In this document: piece by piece, positions 1 through 6,039 of the stretch
Position numbering within the stretch: the stretch's first letter is position 1
How the letters are laid out: each line of letters opens with the position of its first letter
Source of the DNA: CAYMEK01 sp964389305
Lineage (GTDB): Bacteria > Spirochaetota > Spirochaetia > SZUA-6 > DRHE01
Direction: 5' to 3'
Assembly: GCA_964389305.1 (NCBI GenBank)
Contig: CAYMEK010000061.1
Location: forward strand, 1-27,064
Length of the DNA stretch: 27,064 nt
Made by a program: the position numbers and the translations under genes
Notes under the pieces: model-generated
What the model was told of the DNA's origin: nothing
The model's database searches: none
The model's input: the letters and a program-made list of their open reading frames with translations, nothing else

Positions 1-170
1 CGCCCACCGTGACGGCCACTCCCGAGACCCCGCTGAACGACGCCCTGTCCATGATGCTGAACAGCGCCATCGGGACCCTCTCGGTGCTGGACGAGAACCG
101 GCATCTGCTCGGGGTGCTGACCTTCGACATGATTCGCGAGGTTCTGCAGGGCCAGGAAGGCGGCAAGTAG
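1..170 (+). CDS. C-terminal end of an OpuCA-type ABC transporter ATP-binding protein (CBS domain), 5' truncated
   Basis: The reading frame enters from the left edge (first full codon at 3) and stops at TAG 168-170. The visible 55 residues end with NSAIGTLSVLDENRHLLGVLTFD and a short helix, the usual end of a CBS domain. OpuCA/ProV-like ATPases of glycine betaine and other osmoprotectant importers carry a C-terminal CBS pair that senses ionic strength or nucleotides. The permease gene starts 2 nt downstream, which supports the assignment. The ATPase domain lies outside the window, so the product rests on the CBS tail plus context. A stand-alone CBS protein is the alternative. Confidence 0.7.
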   Translation, partial: PTVTATPETPLNDALSMMLNSAIGTLSVLDENRHLLGVLTFDMIREVLQGQEGGK

Positions 171-172
171 CT

Positions 173-910
173 GTGAGACGGTACGTCATTCTCATCGTGC
201 TGCTGGCTGCTCTTCTCGGGGTGACCGTTTGGATGACTGCCCTGGGAGACGTGGGGATCTTCAAGATGGCTCCTCCCGGCAAGGTGCTGAAGGCCACGGT
301 ACGGCACCTGCAGGTCGTGGGCGCGGCTGAGCTGCTGGCCATCGCGATCGGGATTCCGGTAGGCTTCTTTGCCACCCGCAGGGCCCTGCGCTACGTATCC
401 CCGGTGCTCGTAGGCATCGCCAACGTCGGACAGACCATCCCGACCCTGGCCTTCATCGGCATCGCCGGGGCGTTTATAGGCATGGGCTACCAGGCCGCCG
501 TAGTCGCCCTGTTCGTCTATGCCATGTTGCCGATCATCCGCAACACCTATGCCGGGATCCGATCGGTCGATCCGGCCGTCATCGAGGCTGCCAGGGGCAT
601 GGGCATGTCCCGCTGGCAGATCACCTGGAAGGTGGAGCTGCCCCTGGCCCGGCCGGTGATCATAGCCGGCATCCGCACCTCCACAGTAGTCAACGTGGGC
701 ACGGCGGCCGTAGCCGGCATGATCGGGGCCGGAGGTCTGGGAGAGCTGATCGTCACCGGGATCGCGGTGCGCGTGATGCAACTCACCATCCAGGGCGCGG
801 CCCCCACTGCTGCCCTGGCCATCATGCTCGACGCCCTGCTCGGCGGCCTGGAGGAGGCGGTGACACCGAGAGGACTCAAGGTGCTCAAGCAGAAACAGTG
901 GCAGCAGTGA
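173..910 (+). CDS. Osmoprotectant (glycine betaine/choline-type) ABC transporter permease, OpuCB family
   Basis: 245 residues with a GTG start 2 nt after the ATPase stop. Residues 1-25 form an N-terminal membrane segment. At least four more hydrophobic segments follow, and the inner-membrane EAA loop (EAARGMGMSRWQITWKVELP, about 138-157) is the contact site for the ATPase. The run NVGQTIPTLAFIGI and the segment around GMIGAGGLGELI are typical of OpuCB/OsmW/YehW permeases. Length fits this family, where the substrate-binding protein is separate. No binding-protein gene follows; the next gene is an oxidoreductase overlapping this one by 4 nt. The substrate (betaine, choline, carnitine or another quaternary amine) cannot be read from the sequence. 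Confidence 0.88.
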   Translation: MRRYVILIVLLAALLGVTVWMTALGDVGIFKMAPPGKVLKATVRHLQVVGAAELLAIAIGIPVGFFATRRALRYVSPVLVGIANVGQTIPTLAFIGIAGAFIGMGYQAAVVALFVYAMLPIIRNTYAGIRSVDPAVIEAARGMGMSRWQITWKVELPLARPVIIAGIRTSTVVNVGTAAVAGMIGAGGLGELIVTGIAVRVMQLTIQGAAPTAALAIMLDALLGGLEEAVTPRGLKVLKQKQWQQ

Positions 911-2679
911 TACCGGGGTATCACGGGAAGCTCCTCGAGGTAGACCTCAGCGCCGGAAAGACCTCCACCCGAATACTGGAAAAACAGACCCTCGAGCAGT
1001 ACCTCGGCGGCACCGGGCTGGGGGCCGCCCTTCTCTTTGACCAGCTGGAAGCAGGCGCCGACCCGCTCGGGGAGGACAACATCCTCATGTTCCTGGCAGG
1101 CCCTTTTGCCGGGACCCATGTTCCCTGCGGGGACAGGACCAGCGTTGTCTGCAAGTCTCCGCTTACCGGCATCTGGGCCGACTCTGATGTGGGCGGCAGG
1201 TTCGCCGGCACCCTGAGAAGCAGCGGCTATGACGGAATCCTGGTTCGGGGCGGGGCGGAGTCTCCCGTGTATCTGCATGTCGAGGAGAAGGGGGCAACCA
1301 TACGGTCCGCCGGCCGTCTTTGGGGACAGGACAGCTACAGGACCGACGAGCTGCTCAGAGGCGAGCATGGCAGCCGCCTGTCCACCATGGCGATCGGGCC
1401 CGCCGGGGAGAATCAGGTCCTGCTCTCCTCGATCGTGTCGGACGGAAAAGACGCCCGGGTGGCCGCCCGCTGCGGAGTCGGGGCGGTGATGGGCTCGAAG
1501 CTGCTGAAAGCCGTGGCCGTGGAAAGGGGACGGCGGCAGGTTCCGATCTATGACGAGGAAGGCTTGCGGGAATCGGTGCGCAAGGCGGTACGCCTGATGA
1601 CCGAGCTTTCGGAGAGCTTGAGGGAGCTGGGGACCTCCGGAAGCGTCGAGGAGTGCCACCGGCTCGGTGATTTTCCGATCAAGAACTGGCAGCTTAGTGA
1701 ATGGCCTCGGGCGGCAAACCTCGATGGAGCGAAGCTGGCGGCCACGATTTTACGGGCGAGGTATCACTGCGCCCGCTGTCCCATCGGCTGCGGCCGGGTC
1801 GTGCGGGTGAGCCAGGGGGAGTTCCGCACGCCTCAGGCGGCCGGCGGTCCCGAATATGAGACCATGGGCTCTCTGGGCGGCAATCTGATGATCGACGACA
1901 TCGAAGCAGTGGCTCTGGCCAACGATCTGTGCAACCGGTACGGTCTGGACACGATCTCCATCGGTCAGGCCATAGGGCTGGCCTACGAATCGTTCGACAG
2001 AGGGTACCTGGGACGGAACGATGTCGATGGATTGCAGCCGGTGTGGGGCGATCCTCGTCCTCTGATATCGCTGGTTCGCCTGATCGGCGAGCGCAGAGGT
2101 TTCGGCGCGGTCCTCGGCCAGGGGGTGCGGCGGGCCTGTCGGCAGATAGCCTCCGGAGCGCAGGAGCTGTCCCTGGAGGTGAAGGGCCTGGAGCTTCCCT
2201 CTCACGATCCCCGCGCCTTCGCCTCCATCGCTTTGGGATATGCGACCAGCCCTCGGGGAGCCTGCCACCTGCAGGCGTATTCCCACGGACTGGAGGCCTG
2301 GCTGGCCATGCCGGAGCTGGGGTTCCCGGAGATCATGGACAGGTTCTCCATAGAGAGGAAGGCGGAGATGACCGCACGGATGCAGGACCTGATGAGCGTT
2401 TTCGATTCTCTGAAGATGTGCAAGTTCGTACTATACGCTGGAATCAACATCCGGACACTGGTGGAGTGGTTGAACCTGGTAACCGGCTGGGGGTTCGATC
2501 AAGCCGAGCTGATGCGAGCCGGAGAGAAGATATTCTCCCTCAAGAGGAGCTTCAACCGGCGGGAGGGGCTTTCCCGGGAGCAAGACAGACTACCGGGCCG
2601 CTTTATGGACGGTCCAATCGGCAAGCAGCTTCCACGTATGCTTGAGGAGTATTACCGGATCCGGGAACCCGGCTGTTGA
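907..2679 (+). CDS. Tungsten-containing aldehyde:ferredoxin oxidoreductase (AOR family)
   Basis: About 590 residues, the usual AOR length. The family oxidises aldehydes to carboxylates with ferredoxin, using a bis-pterin tungsten cofactor and one [4Fe-4S] cluster. The N-terminus (GYHGKLLEVDLS) is the family start. The cluster ligands are present as CARCPIGC (Cys 288, 291, 295 from the GTG at 907) plus a late Cys near 505 (SLKMCKFVL). PEYETMGSLGGN and GYATSPRGACHLQA are conserved cofactor-region motifs. GTG 907 is preferred because it gives a 4-nt GTGA overlap with the permease stop and puts the family N-terminus right after the start; GTG 898 would add three residues. Neither start has a strong Shine-Dalgarno, so translation is probably coupled to the permease. 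Substrate unknown. Confidence 0.92.
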   Translation: MIPGYHGKLLEVDLSAGKTSTRILEKQTLEQYLGGTGLGAALLFDQLEAGADPLGEDNILMFLAGPFAGTHVPCGDRTSVVCKSPLTGIWADSDVGGRFAGTLRSSGYDGILVRGGAESPVYLHVEEKGATIRSAGRLWGQDSYRTDELLRGEHGSRLSTMAIGPAGENQVLLSSIVSDGKDARVAARCGVGAVMGSKLLKAVAVERGRRQVPIYDEEGLRESVRKAVRLMTELSESLRELGTSGSVEECHRLGDFPIKNWQLSEWPRAANLDGAKLAATILRARYHCARCPIGCGRVVRVSQGEFRTPQAAGGPEYETMGSLGGNLMIDDIEAVALANDLCNRYGLDTISIGQAIGLAYESFDRGYLGRNDVDGLQPVWGDPRPLISLVRLIGERRGFGAVLGQGVRRACRQIASGAQELSLEVKGLELPSHDPRAFASIALGYATSPRGACHLQAYSHGLEAWLAMPELGFPEIMDRFSIERKAEMTARMQDLMSVFDSLKMCKFVLYAGINIRTLVEWLNLVTGWGFDQAELMRAGEKIFSLKRSFNRREGLSREQDRLPGRFMDGPIGKQLPRMLEEYYRIREPGC

Positions 2680-2728
2680 GGGATTTTCTCGGGTTAAGGT
2701 AGATCGCAGGAAAAACAGGAGGTTTTAC

Positions 2729-3160
2729 ATGGCTGTTAAAGAAGGAGATGTAGTAAGGGTGGTTTGCACCGGAAAGCTAGATGACGGCAAGGTGATCTAC
2801 TCGAACAACAGGGAACAACCCCTGGAGTTCCGGGTAGGATCGAAGACCATTCTTCCCGGAATCGAGGAAGGGGTGGTCGGCATGGAGCTGGCGGAAACAA
2901 GGGAACTGGTCATTCCTCCCGAGAAGGGATTCGGTTATCCCAGGACGGAGCTGGTCAAGATCTTTGACCGTAGCAAGTTTCCCGAGCAGGCCGTCAGCCA
3001 GGGGGAAGCGTATCAGATCAAAGACCCCAAAGCAGGGGTGGTGGCCACCGGTATCGTCACGGAAGTGGGCGAAGATACGGTCACCATCGATTTCAACAAT
3101 CCTCTATGCGGACAGACCGTTATTTTCGAAGTAGAGGTGCTGGAGATCGTCGCCGCCTGA
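2729..3160 (+). CDS. FKBP-type peptidyl-prolyl cis-trans isomerase, SlyD-like
   Basis: 143 residues. The start at ATG 2729 is fixed by a perfect AGGAGG at 2717-2722 with a 6-nt spacer; the frame stays open upstream into the oxidoreductase gene, but without a ribosome site. FKBP landmarks are LPGIEEGVVGMELAETREL and the PPEKGFGY loop. The segment from about 75 to 130 is the IF (insert-in-flap) chaperone domain, and the end (NNPLCGQTVIFEVEVLEI) matches SlyD/FkpB proteins. The histidine/cysteine-rich metal-binding tail of enterobacterial SlyD is absent. It is likely a cytoplasmic folding helper, there being no signal peptide. It follows the oxidoreductase gene by about 50 nt and may be co-transcribed with it. 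Confidence 0.9.
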   Translation: MAVKEGDVVRVVCTGKLDDGKVIYSNNREQPLEFRVGSKTILPGIEEGVVGMELAETRELVIPPEKGFGYPRTELVKIFDRSKFPEQAVSQGEAYQIKDPKAGVVATGIVTEVGEDTVTIDFNNPLCGQTVIFEVEVLEIVAA

Positions 3161-3171
3161 AGGAGCTTGGT

Positions 3172-3309
3172 ATGGAAAAACGAAAAGATGAGTTTATAGA
3201 CTTTAACTGCCCCCACTGCGAGGTTCGCCTCCGGGCGAAAAGATCGCAGGGAGGCAAGAAGGGGCCCTGCCCCAGGTGCCGCTACATCATCCGCATCCCA
3301 AAGGATTGA
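3172..3309 (+). CDS. Small zinc-ribbon protein (45 aa)
   Basis: ATG 3172 follows AGGAG (3161-3165) with a 6-nt gap, 11 nt after the FKBP stop, so it is very likely co-translated with it. The peptide carries two CxxC knuckles (CPHC and CPRC) separated by a basic, glycine-containing loop, with an RI-x-P ending, as in short zinc-ribbon domains found alone or at the N-terminus of larger proteins. It has no other domain and no membrane segment. The function is unknown; it could bind nucleic acid or a protein partner. Its TGA stop abuts the truncated tRNA-Leu repeat, so its downstream neighbour was replaced when the island arrived. Confidence 0.75.
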   Translation: MEKRKDEFIDFNCPHCEVRLRAKRSQGGKKGPCPRCRYIIRIPKD

Positions 3310-3364
3310 ATGCCGGCGGTCGGAGTCGAACCGGCACGGGGATCGCTCCCCACCAGATTTTGAG
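3309..3364 (-). repeat. Truncated 3' half of tRNA-Leu(CAA): putative distal attachment site of the island
   Basis: These 56 bases match 5832-5887 with a single mismatch (G at 3334, A at 5857). Read on the minus strand they cover the seven-base anticodon loop, variable arm, T arm, acceptor 3' strand and discriminator of the intact tRNA-Leu at 5834-5919. Similarity stops at the 5' edge of the anticodon loop. The mismatch breaks one T-stem pair in this copy, so it is a non-functional remnant. A fragment running from the anticodon loop to the tRNA 3' end is a classic footprint of tyrosine-recombinase integration. Confidence 0.85.
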
Positions 3365-3529
3365 ACCGACACACGTTTCATTTCCACCGTATACGTTATC
3401 AATTGAGGAGATTTGATCCGATTTCCATCAATTCTATTATATAGTTCATATTCATCATTTCTTCTCGTTGTAATGTTTGTTGTACCTAGATATCGCATTC
3501 TGTGTACGTTTTTTGCCATCCGGCGTAAC

Positions 3530-3545
3530 TGGGACATTTGTCCCA
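3530..3545. repeat. Inverted repeat TGGGACA-TT-TGTCCCA
   Basis: Perfect 7-bp arms separated by 2 bases, in the non-coding part of the islet. It could be a regulator site or the terminus of a decayed insertion sequence. No second copy was noticed in the window, so the role is undetermined. Confidence 0.5.
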
Positions 3546-3605
3546 ATTCGCATGAACACGGGCGTACAGCTCAGCATTTTGGGTTACCAATCCGGTTTTA
3601 ACGAA

Positions 3606-3692
3606 CTAGATGATTCGCTTCTCCAGCTCCTTGAGCCCCAGACCCTGCTGGTTTACCGCCCTGAAATACTCGTGAACTGCCGGCGCTCTGAG
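3606..3692 (-). pseudogene. Possible 3' remnant of an unidentified coding sequence
   Basis: Read on the minus strand, the frame gives 28 residues with protein-like composition (including VHEYFRAVNQ and LKELEKRII) ending at TAG. A stop codon lies immediately before it. The piece is clearly GC-richer than the sequence left of it. It has no start codon and I do not recognise the family. It may be the tail of a lost island gene, such as a transposase or integrase, or may be chance. Confidence 0.2.
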
Positions 3693-3840
3693 CTACCAGT
3701 GATATGACTTCCATGTGTATTCCCCTCCCTCTGAGAGAGGACGTTGTAGTTACTTGTGAGGAATAGATTTTATAATTGCCGCTGTAAATGCCTTCCCCCA
3801 AAACCGATTCTCTCGTTCACACCCGGCTCGGGGGAGAGGC

Positions 3841-3869
3841 TTGCAAATTATCGAGAATTTCTGTATTTT
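3841..3869 (+). promoter_or_regulatory. Predicted sigma-70 promoter of marR-MATE
   Basis: TTGCAA (3841-3846), a 17-base spacer and TATTTT (3864-3869). The predicted transcription start falls inside the palindrome that begins at 3872, a layout suited to repression. Confidence 0.6.
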
Positions 3870-3871
3870 CT

Positions 3872-3895
3872 ATTTAGTTGCACGTGCAACTAAAT
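3872..3895. promoter_or_regulatory. Perfect 24-bp palindromic operator, probably bound by the adjacent MarR protein
   Basis: ATTTAGTTGCAC is followed directly by its exact reverse complement. It begins 2 bases after the -10 box and ends 24 bases before the marR ATG. MarR-family dimers bind palindromes of this size, often over their own promoter, so autorepression that also controls the co-transcribed MATE gene is the natural reading. Binding itself is inference. Confidence 0.75.
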
Positions 3896-3919
3896 GTACT
3901 GTTCCGGAGTTGCTTGCGG

Positions 3920-4369
3920 ATGAAAAGCCCTCATGAAGAGAGATCGCTTGGTAAGCAGATAAGTCATATTTCCAGGAATATTCGCTGGATGATTCAGCGG
4001 GATCTGGAAACCATAGGTGTCGGCAGCGGTCAGCACTTCTTCCTCCACTTGATACAACGGCACCCGGGAATCACTCAGAACGAGGTCAGCCGGATAACCG
4101 ATATCGACAAGGCCACCGCCGCGAAAGGGCTCGCAAAACTCGAACAGCGCGGTTATCTGCGGCGTATTCCCGATCGGGATGATCGGCGGATTCGCCGGCT
4201 GTATCTAAGCGAAGAGGGGGAGGCGGTGATGCCGCGGATAGAAGCCACGCTGCGCCGCGTGACTCAGGTTTGTTCGACCGATTTGTCCTCAGAGGAGCTT
4301 GAAGAGCTGTTTCGTCTTCTCGATAAAGTGGAGGCCTCACTCCGACGCTATGTAGAGGAAAAATCATGA
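3920..4369 (+). CDS. MarR-family transcriptional regulator
   Basis: 149 residues from ATG 3920 (GGAG at 3906-3909). An upstream in-frame TTG at 3878 lies inside the palindromic operator and is unlikely to be the start. The winged helix-turn-helix runs from about residue 40 to 105: GITQNEVSRITDIDKATAAKGLAKLEQRGYL forms the DNA-recognition part and IPDRDDRRIRRLYLSEEG the wing, with the DRDDRR signature typical of MarR. The flanking N- and C-terminal helices would form the dimer interface. Its stop overlaps the MATE start by 4 nt (ATGA), so the two form one operon. It probably represses that operon until a small aromatic or drug-like ligand binds; the ligand is unknown. Confidence 0.92.
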   Translation: MKSPHEERSLGKQISHISRNIRWMIQRDLETIGVGSGQHFFLHLIQRHPGITQNEVSRITDIDKATAAKGLAKLEQRGYLRRIPDRDDRRIRRLYLSEEGEAVMPRIEATLRRVTQVCSTDLSSEELEELFRLLDKVEASLRRYVEEKS

Positions 4370-5766
4370 AAAACACCCAAACCAATCGAACCCGGCTGCT
4401 GCAGGACCCCGTCGGCGCTACGCTGATGCGCCTGGCTCTTCCGATGATTTTCGGAATTCTCAGCATGGTGGTATACAATCTTGCCGACACCTTTTTCGTC
4501 GGCCGTCTCGGACACGAGCAGCTGGCCGCGCTTTCGTTTACCTTTCCGGTAGTCCTGACGATCGGCAGCCTGGCACAGGGAATCGGAATGGGGGCTTCGG
4601 CGGCAGTATCACGGGCCATCGGTAGCGAAGATTATCGCCGTGTACGTCGACTGGCCTCCGACAGTTTGATTCTTGGTATTTTCGTGGTTGGTATCGGAGC
4701 AGCGATCGGGCTGCTGACGATCCGGCCGCTGTTCGGTCTGCTCGGAGCCGAAGGAGTCGTACTCGACTATATCGGAGAATATATGGGCGTTTGGTACTTC
4801 GGAATGATATTTGTGGTCATTCCGATGGTGGGCAACAATATCATCCGCGCGACCGGCGATTCAAAAACCCCGGGCATGGTCATGATTCTCGGTGCGATTA
4901 CGAATCTCATTTTGGACCCCCTGCTGATTTTCGGCATCGGACCCTTTCCGGAGCTCGGCATTAAAGGCGCCGCACTGGCGACTCTGTTCGGTCGGGGACT
5001 CACTTTTCTGATCGCGATGTATGTGCTGGCGGTAAAAGAAAAACTGCTGGCCTACACTATTCCGAAGCCAGCAGAGGTGTGGGAGTCGTGGCGCGCGATC
5101 CTTCATGTCGGAATCCCAAACGCCGCGACCAGGATGATTATTCCCCTGGGAAACGGATTTATTACACGAGTAGTTGCCTCCTACGGTGCTGCGGCGGTGG
5201 CCGGATACGGGGTCGCCATCCGGCTCGAATTTTTCTCTTTAGCTGCTCTGAACGCGCTGTCGTCTGTGGTCGGGCCCTTTATCGGACAGAACCTCGGTGC
5301 CAGGAAGCTGGACCGTGTGAAGGCCGGGTTTACCACTAGCGGCCGCTTTTCACTGTATGTAGGCGGCTTCCTTTTTCTGGTCTACCTGATTTTAGCCAAG
5401 AAAATTGTCGCCGTTTTCAATGCCGATCCCAGAGTAATCGCCACCGCGGCGCTCTATCTGCGCATCGTTTCTTTCGGCTATGCTGCTCAGGGATTCTATC
5501 TGGTAGTCAGCGCAGGGTTGAATGTGATGAAACGCCCTCTGCAAGCGGCCGGACTCAGCGTCCTCGAGATGTTCGGTTTCTCCGTACCGCTTGCCTTGCT
5601 GGGCTCGTATCTCTTCGGTACCGCCGGCGTATTCACTGCGATCGCCTTCAGTTATACCGCCACCGGTCTGTTGGCGCTGTGGACGGTTCGGCGGGTTCTG
5701 GCAAAGTTCATGCCTTCAGTATCTAAGGGCATCGAGGCCGAGATCCCCACCACCACGGGACGATAG
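4366..5766 (+). CDS. MATE-family multidrug efflux transporter (MepA/NorM/DinF-like)
   Basis: 466 residues, with roughly twelve hydrophobic segments in two six-helix halves, the normal size for MATE proteins. Family motifs include PMIFGILSMVVYNLADTFFVG near the N-terminus and GNNIIRATGDSKTP followed by LGAITNLILDPLLIFG about residue 140-195. They are closest in feel to MepA-type transporters, which export cationic drugs by H+ or Na+ antiport. The ATG overlaps the marR stop and is preceded by AGAGGA at 4354-4359. Codon choice is less GC-biased than in neighbouring genes, consistent with acquisition. Substrates and coupling ion cannot be read from the sequence. Confidence 0.93.
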   Translation: MKNTQTNRTRLLQDPVGATLMRLALPMIFGILSMVVYNLADTFFVGRLGHEQLAALSFTFPVVLTIGSLAQGIGMGASAAVSRAIGSEDYRRVRRLASDSLILGIFVVGIGAAIGLLTIRPLFGLLGAEGVVLDYIGEYMGVWYFGMIFVVIPMVGNNIIRATGDSKTPGMVMILGAITNLILDPLLIFGIGPFPELGIKGAALATLFGRGLTFLIAMYVLAVKEKLLAYTIPKPAEVWESWRAILHVGIPNAATRMIIPLGNGFITRVVASYGAAAVAGYGVAIRLEFFSLAALNALSSVVGPFIGQNLGARKLDRVKAGFTTSGRFSLYVGGFLFLVYLILAKKIVAVFNADPRVIATAALYLRIVSFGYAAQGFYLVVSAGLNVMKRPLQAAGLSVLEMFGFSVPLALLGSYLFGTAGVFTAIAFSYTATGLLALWTVRRVLAKFMPSVSKGIEAEIPTTTGR

Positions 5767-5833
5767 TCCGGCCTCTGCGGAACATCAAACGTAAGTGGGT
5801 GCTGTGAGTGAAATTGGAACTAGAGGCCGTTAA

Positions 5834-5919
5834 TGCCGGCGGTCGGAGTCGAACCGACACGGGGATCGCTCCCCACCAGATTTTGAGTCTGGCACGTCTA
5901 CCAGTTTCATCACGCCGGC
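5834..5919 (-). tRNA. tRNA-Leu (anticodon CAA)
   Basis: An 86-nt class II tRNA. The acceptor stem GCCGGCG/CGCCGGC is fully paired with discriminator A. The anticodon stem CCAGA/TCTGG encloses loop CTCAAAA (anticodon CAA). A long variable arm (GGGG/CCCC) and a T arm with TTCGACT are present. CCA is not encoded. This is the intact gene at the right end of the islet, and its 3' half is duplicated at 3309-3364. Confidence 0.95.
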
Positions 5920-5930
5920 CTGACCTACCT

Positions 5931-5960
5931 AAAGTAGTTCGCAATCCGGCACCTTGTCAA
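5931..5960 (-). promoter_or_regulatory. Predicted promoter of tRNA-Leu
   Basis: On the minus strand a consensus TTGACA (5960-5955) is followed by an 18-base spacer and TACTTT (5936-5931), which sits about 11 bases before the mature tRNA 5' end. Confidence 0.55.
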
Positions 5961-5980
5961 GAAACCTCTATTTCGAGAAC

Positions 5981-5993
5981 CCGGCTTGGCCGG
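5981..5993 (-). terminator. Possible weak terminator hairpin after the glycerate kinase gene
   Basis: CCGGC-TTG-GCCGG forms a 5-bp GC stem about 45 nt past the kinase stop. There is no clear T tract, so it is a hairpin with uncertain termination activity. Confidence 0.25.
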
Positions 5994-6039
5994 CTTGCGC
6001 TTCAAACACTCTCTACGCTAACTCCACTGCACGCAGCCC

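Larger units (their letters stand above)
3365..3840. other. AT-rich intergenic stretch without a supported gene
   Basis: About 475 bases at the left of the islet. Short open frames exist on both strands, but none has a ribosome site or a recognisable protein. It holds a perfect inverted repeat at 3530-3545 and a 28-residue coding-like scrap on the minus strand (3606-3692). An imperfect stem joins 3790-3799 to 3830-3840 (CCCCC/GGGGG core). It is best read as decayed mobile DNA plus the upstream region of marR. Confidence 0.6.
3365..5833. mobile_element. tRNA-Leu-bounded genomic islet carrying marR-MATE (no integrase seen)
   Basis: The segment lies between the tRNA 3'-half repeat (3309-3364) and the intact tRNA-Leu gene, in the orientation expected when an element integrates at a tRNA 3' end. 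Composition differs from the neighbours: bases 3421-3480 contain 15 G/C of 60, a MATE stretch (4861-4920) is near 50%, and the flanking oxidoreductase gene is above 60% in a sampled stretch (1081-1140). Cargo is an autoregulated MarR-MATE pair. No integrase, excisionase or mobilisation gene is visible, so the islet is either a decayed element or was mobilised in trans. A tRNA tandem duplication followed by insertion is the alternative. Confidence 0.65.

Noticed and set aside
547..1659. 370-codon antisense frame across the permease and oxidoreductase genes
   Set aside because: It spans two well-supported sense genes, has low-complexity Pro/Ala/Gly/Arg composition and no ribosome site or family.
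2642..2728. Upstream extension of the FKBP gene
   Set aside because: It overlaps the oxidoreductase gene and lacks a ribosome site, while ATG 2729 has a perfect AGGAGG and the family N-terminus.
3413..3707. Short hydrophobic plus-strand frames in the AT-rich islet DNA
   Set aside because: They have no ribosome site and no family similarity, overlap each other in different frames, and have composition explained by AT-rich DNA.
5770..5828. GGCCTCT (5770-5776) and AGAGGCC (5822-5828) inverted repeat after the MATE gene
   Set aside because: The arms are only 7 bp with a 45-base loop and no T tract, so it is not convincing as a terminator or recombination site.
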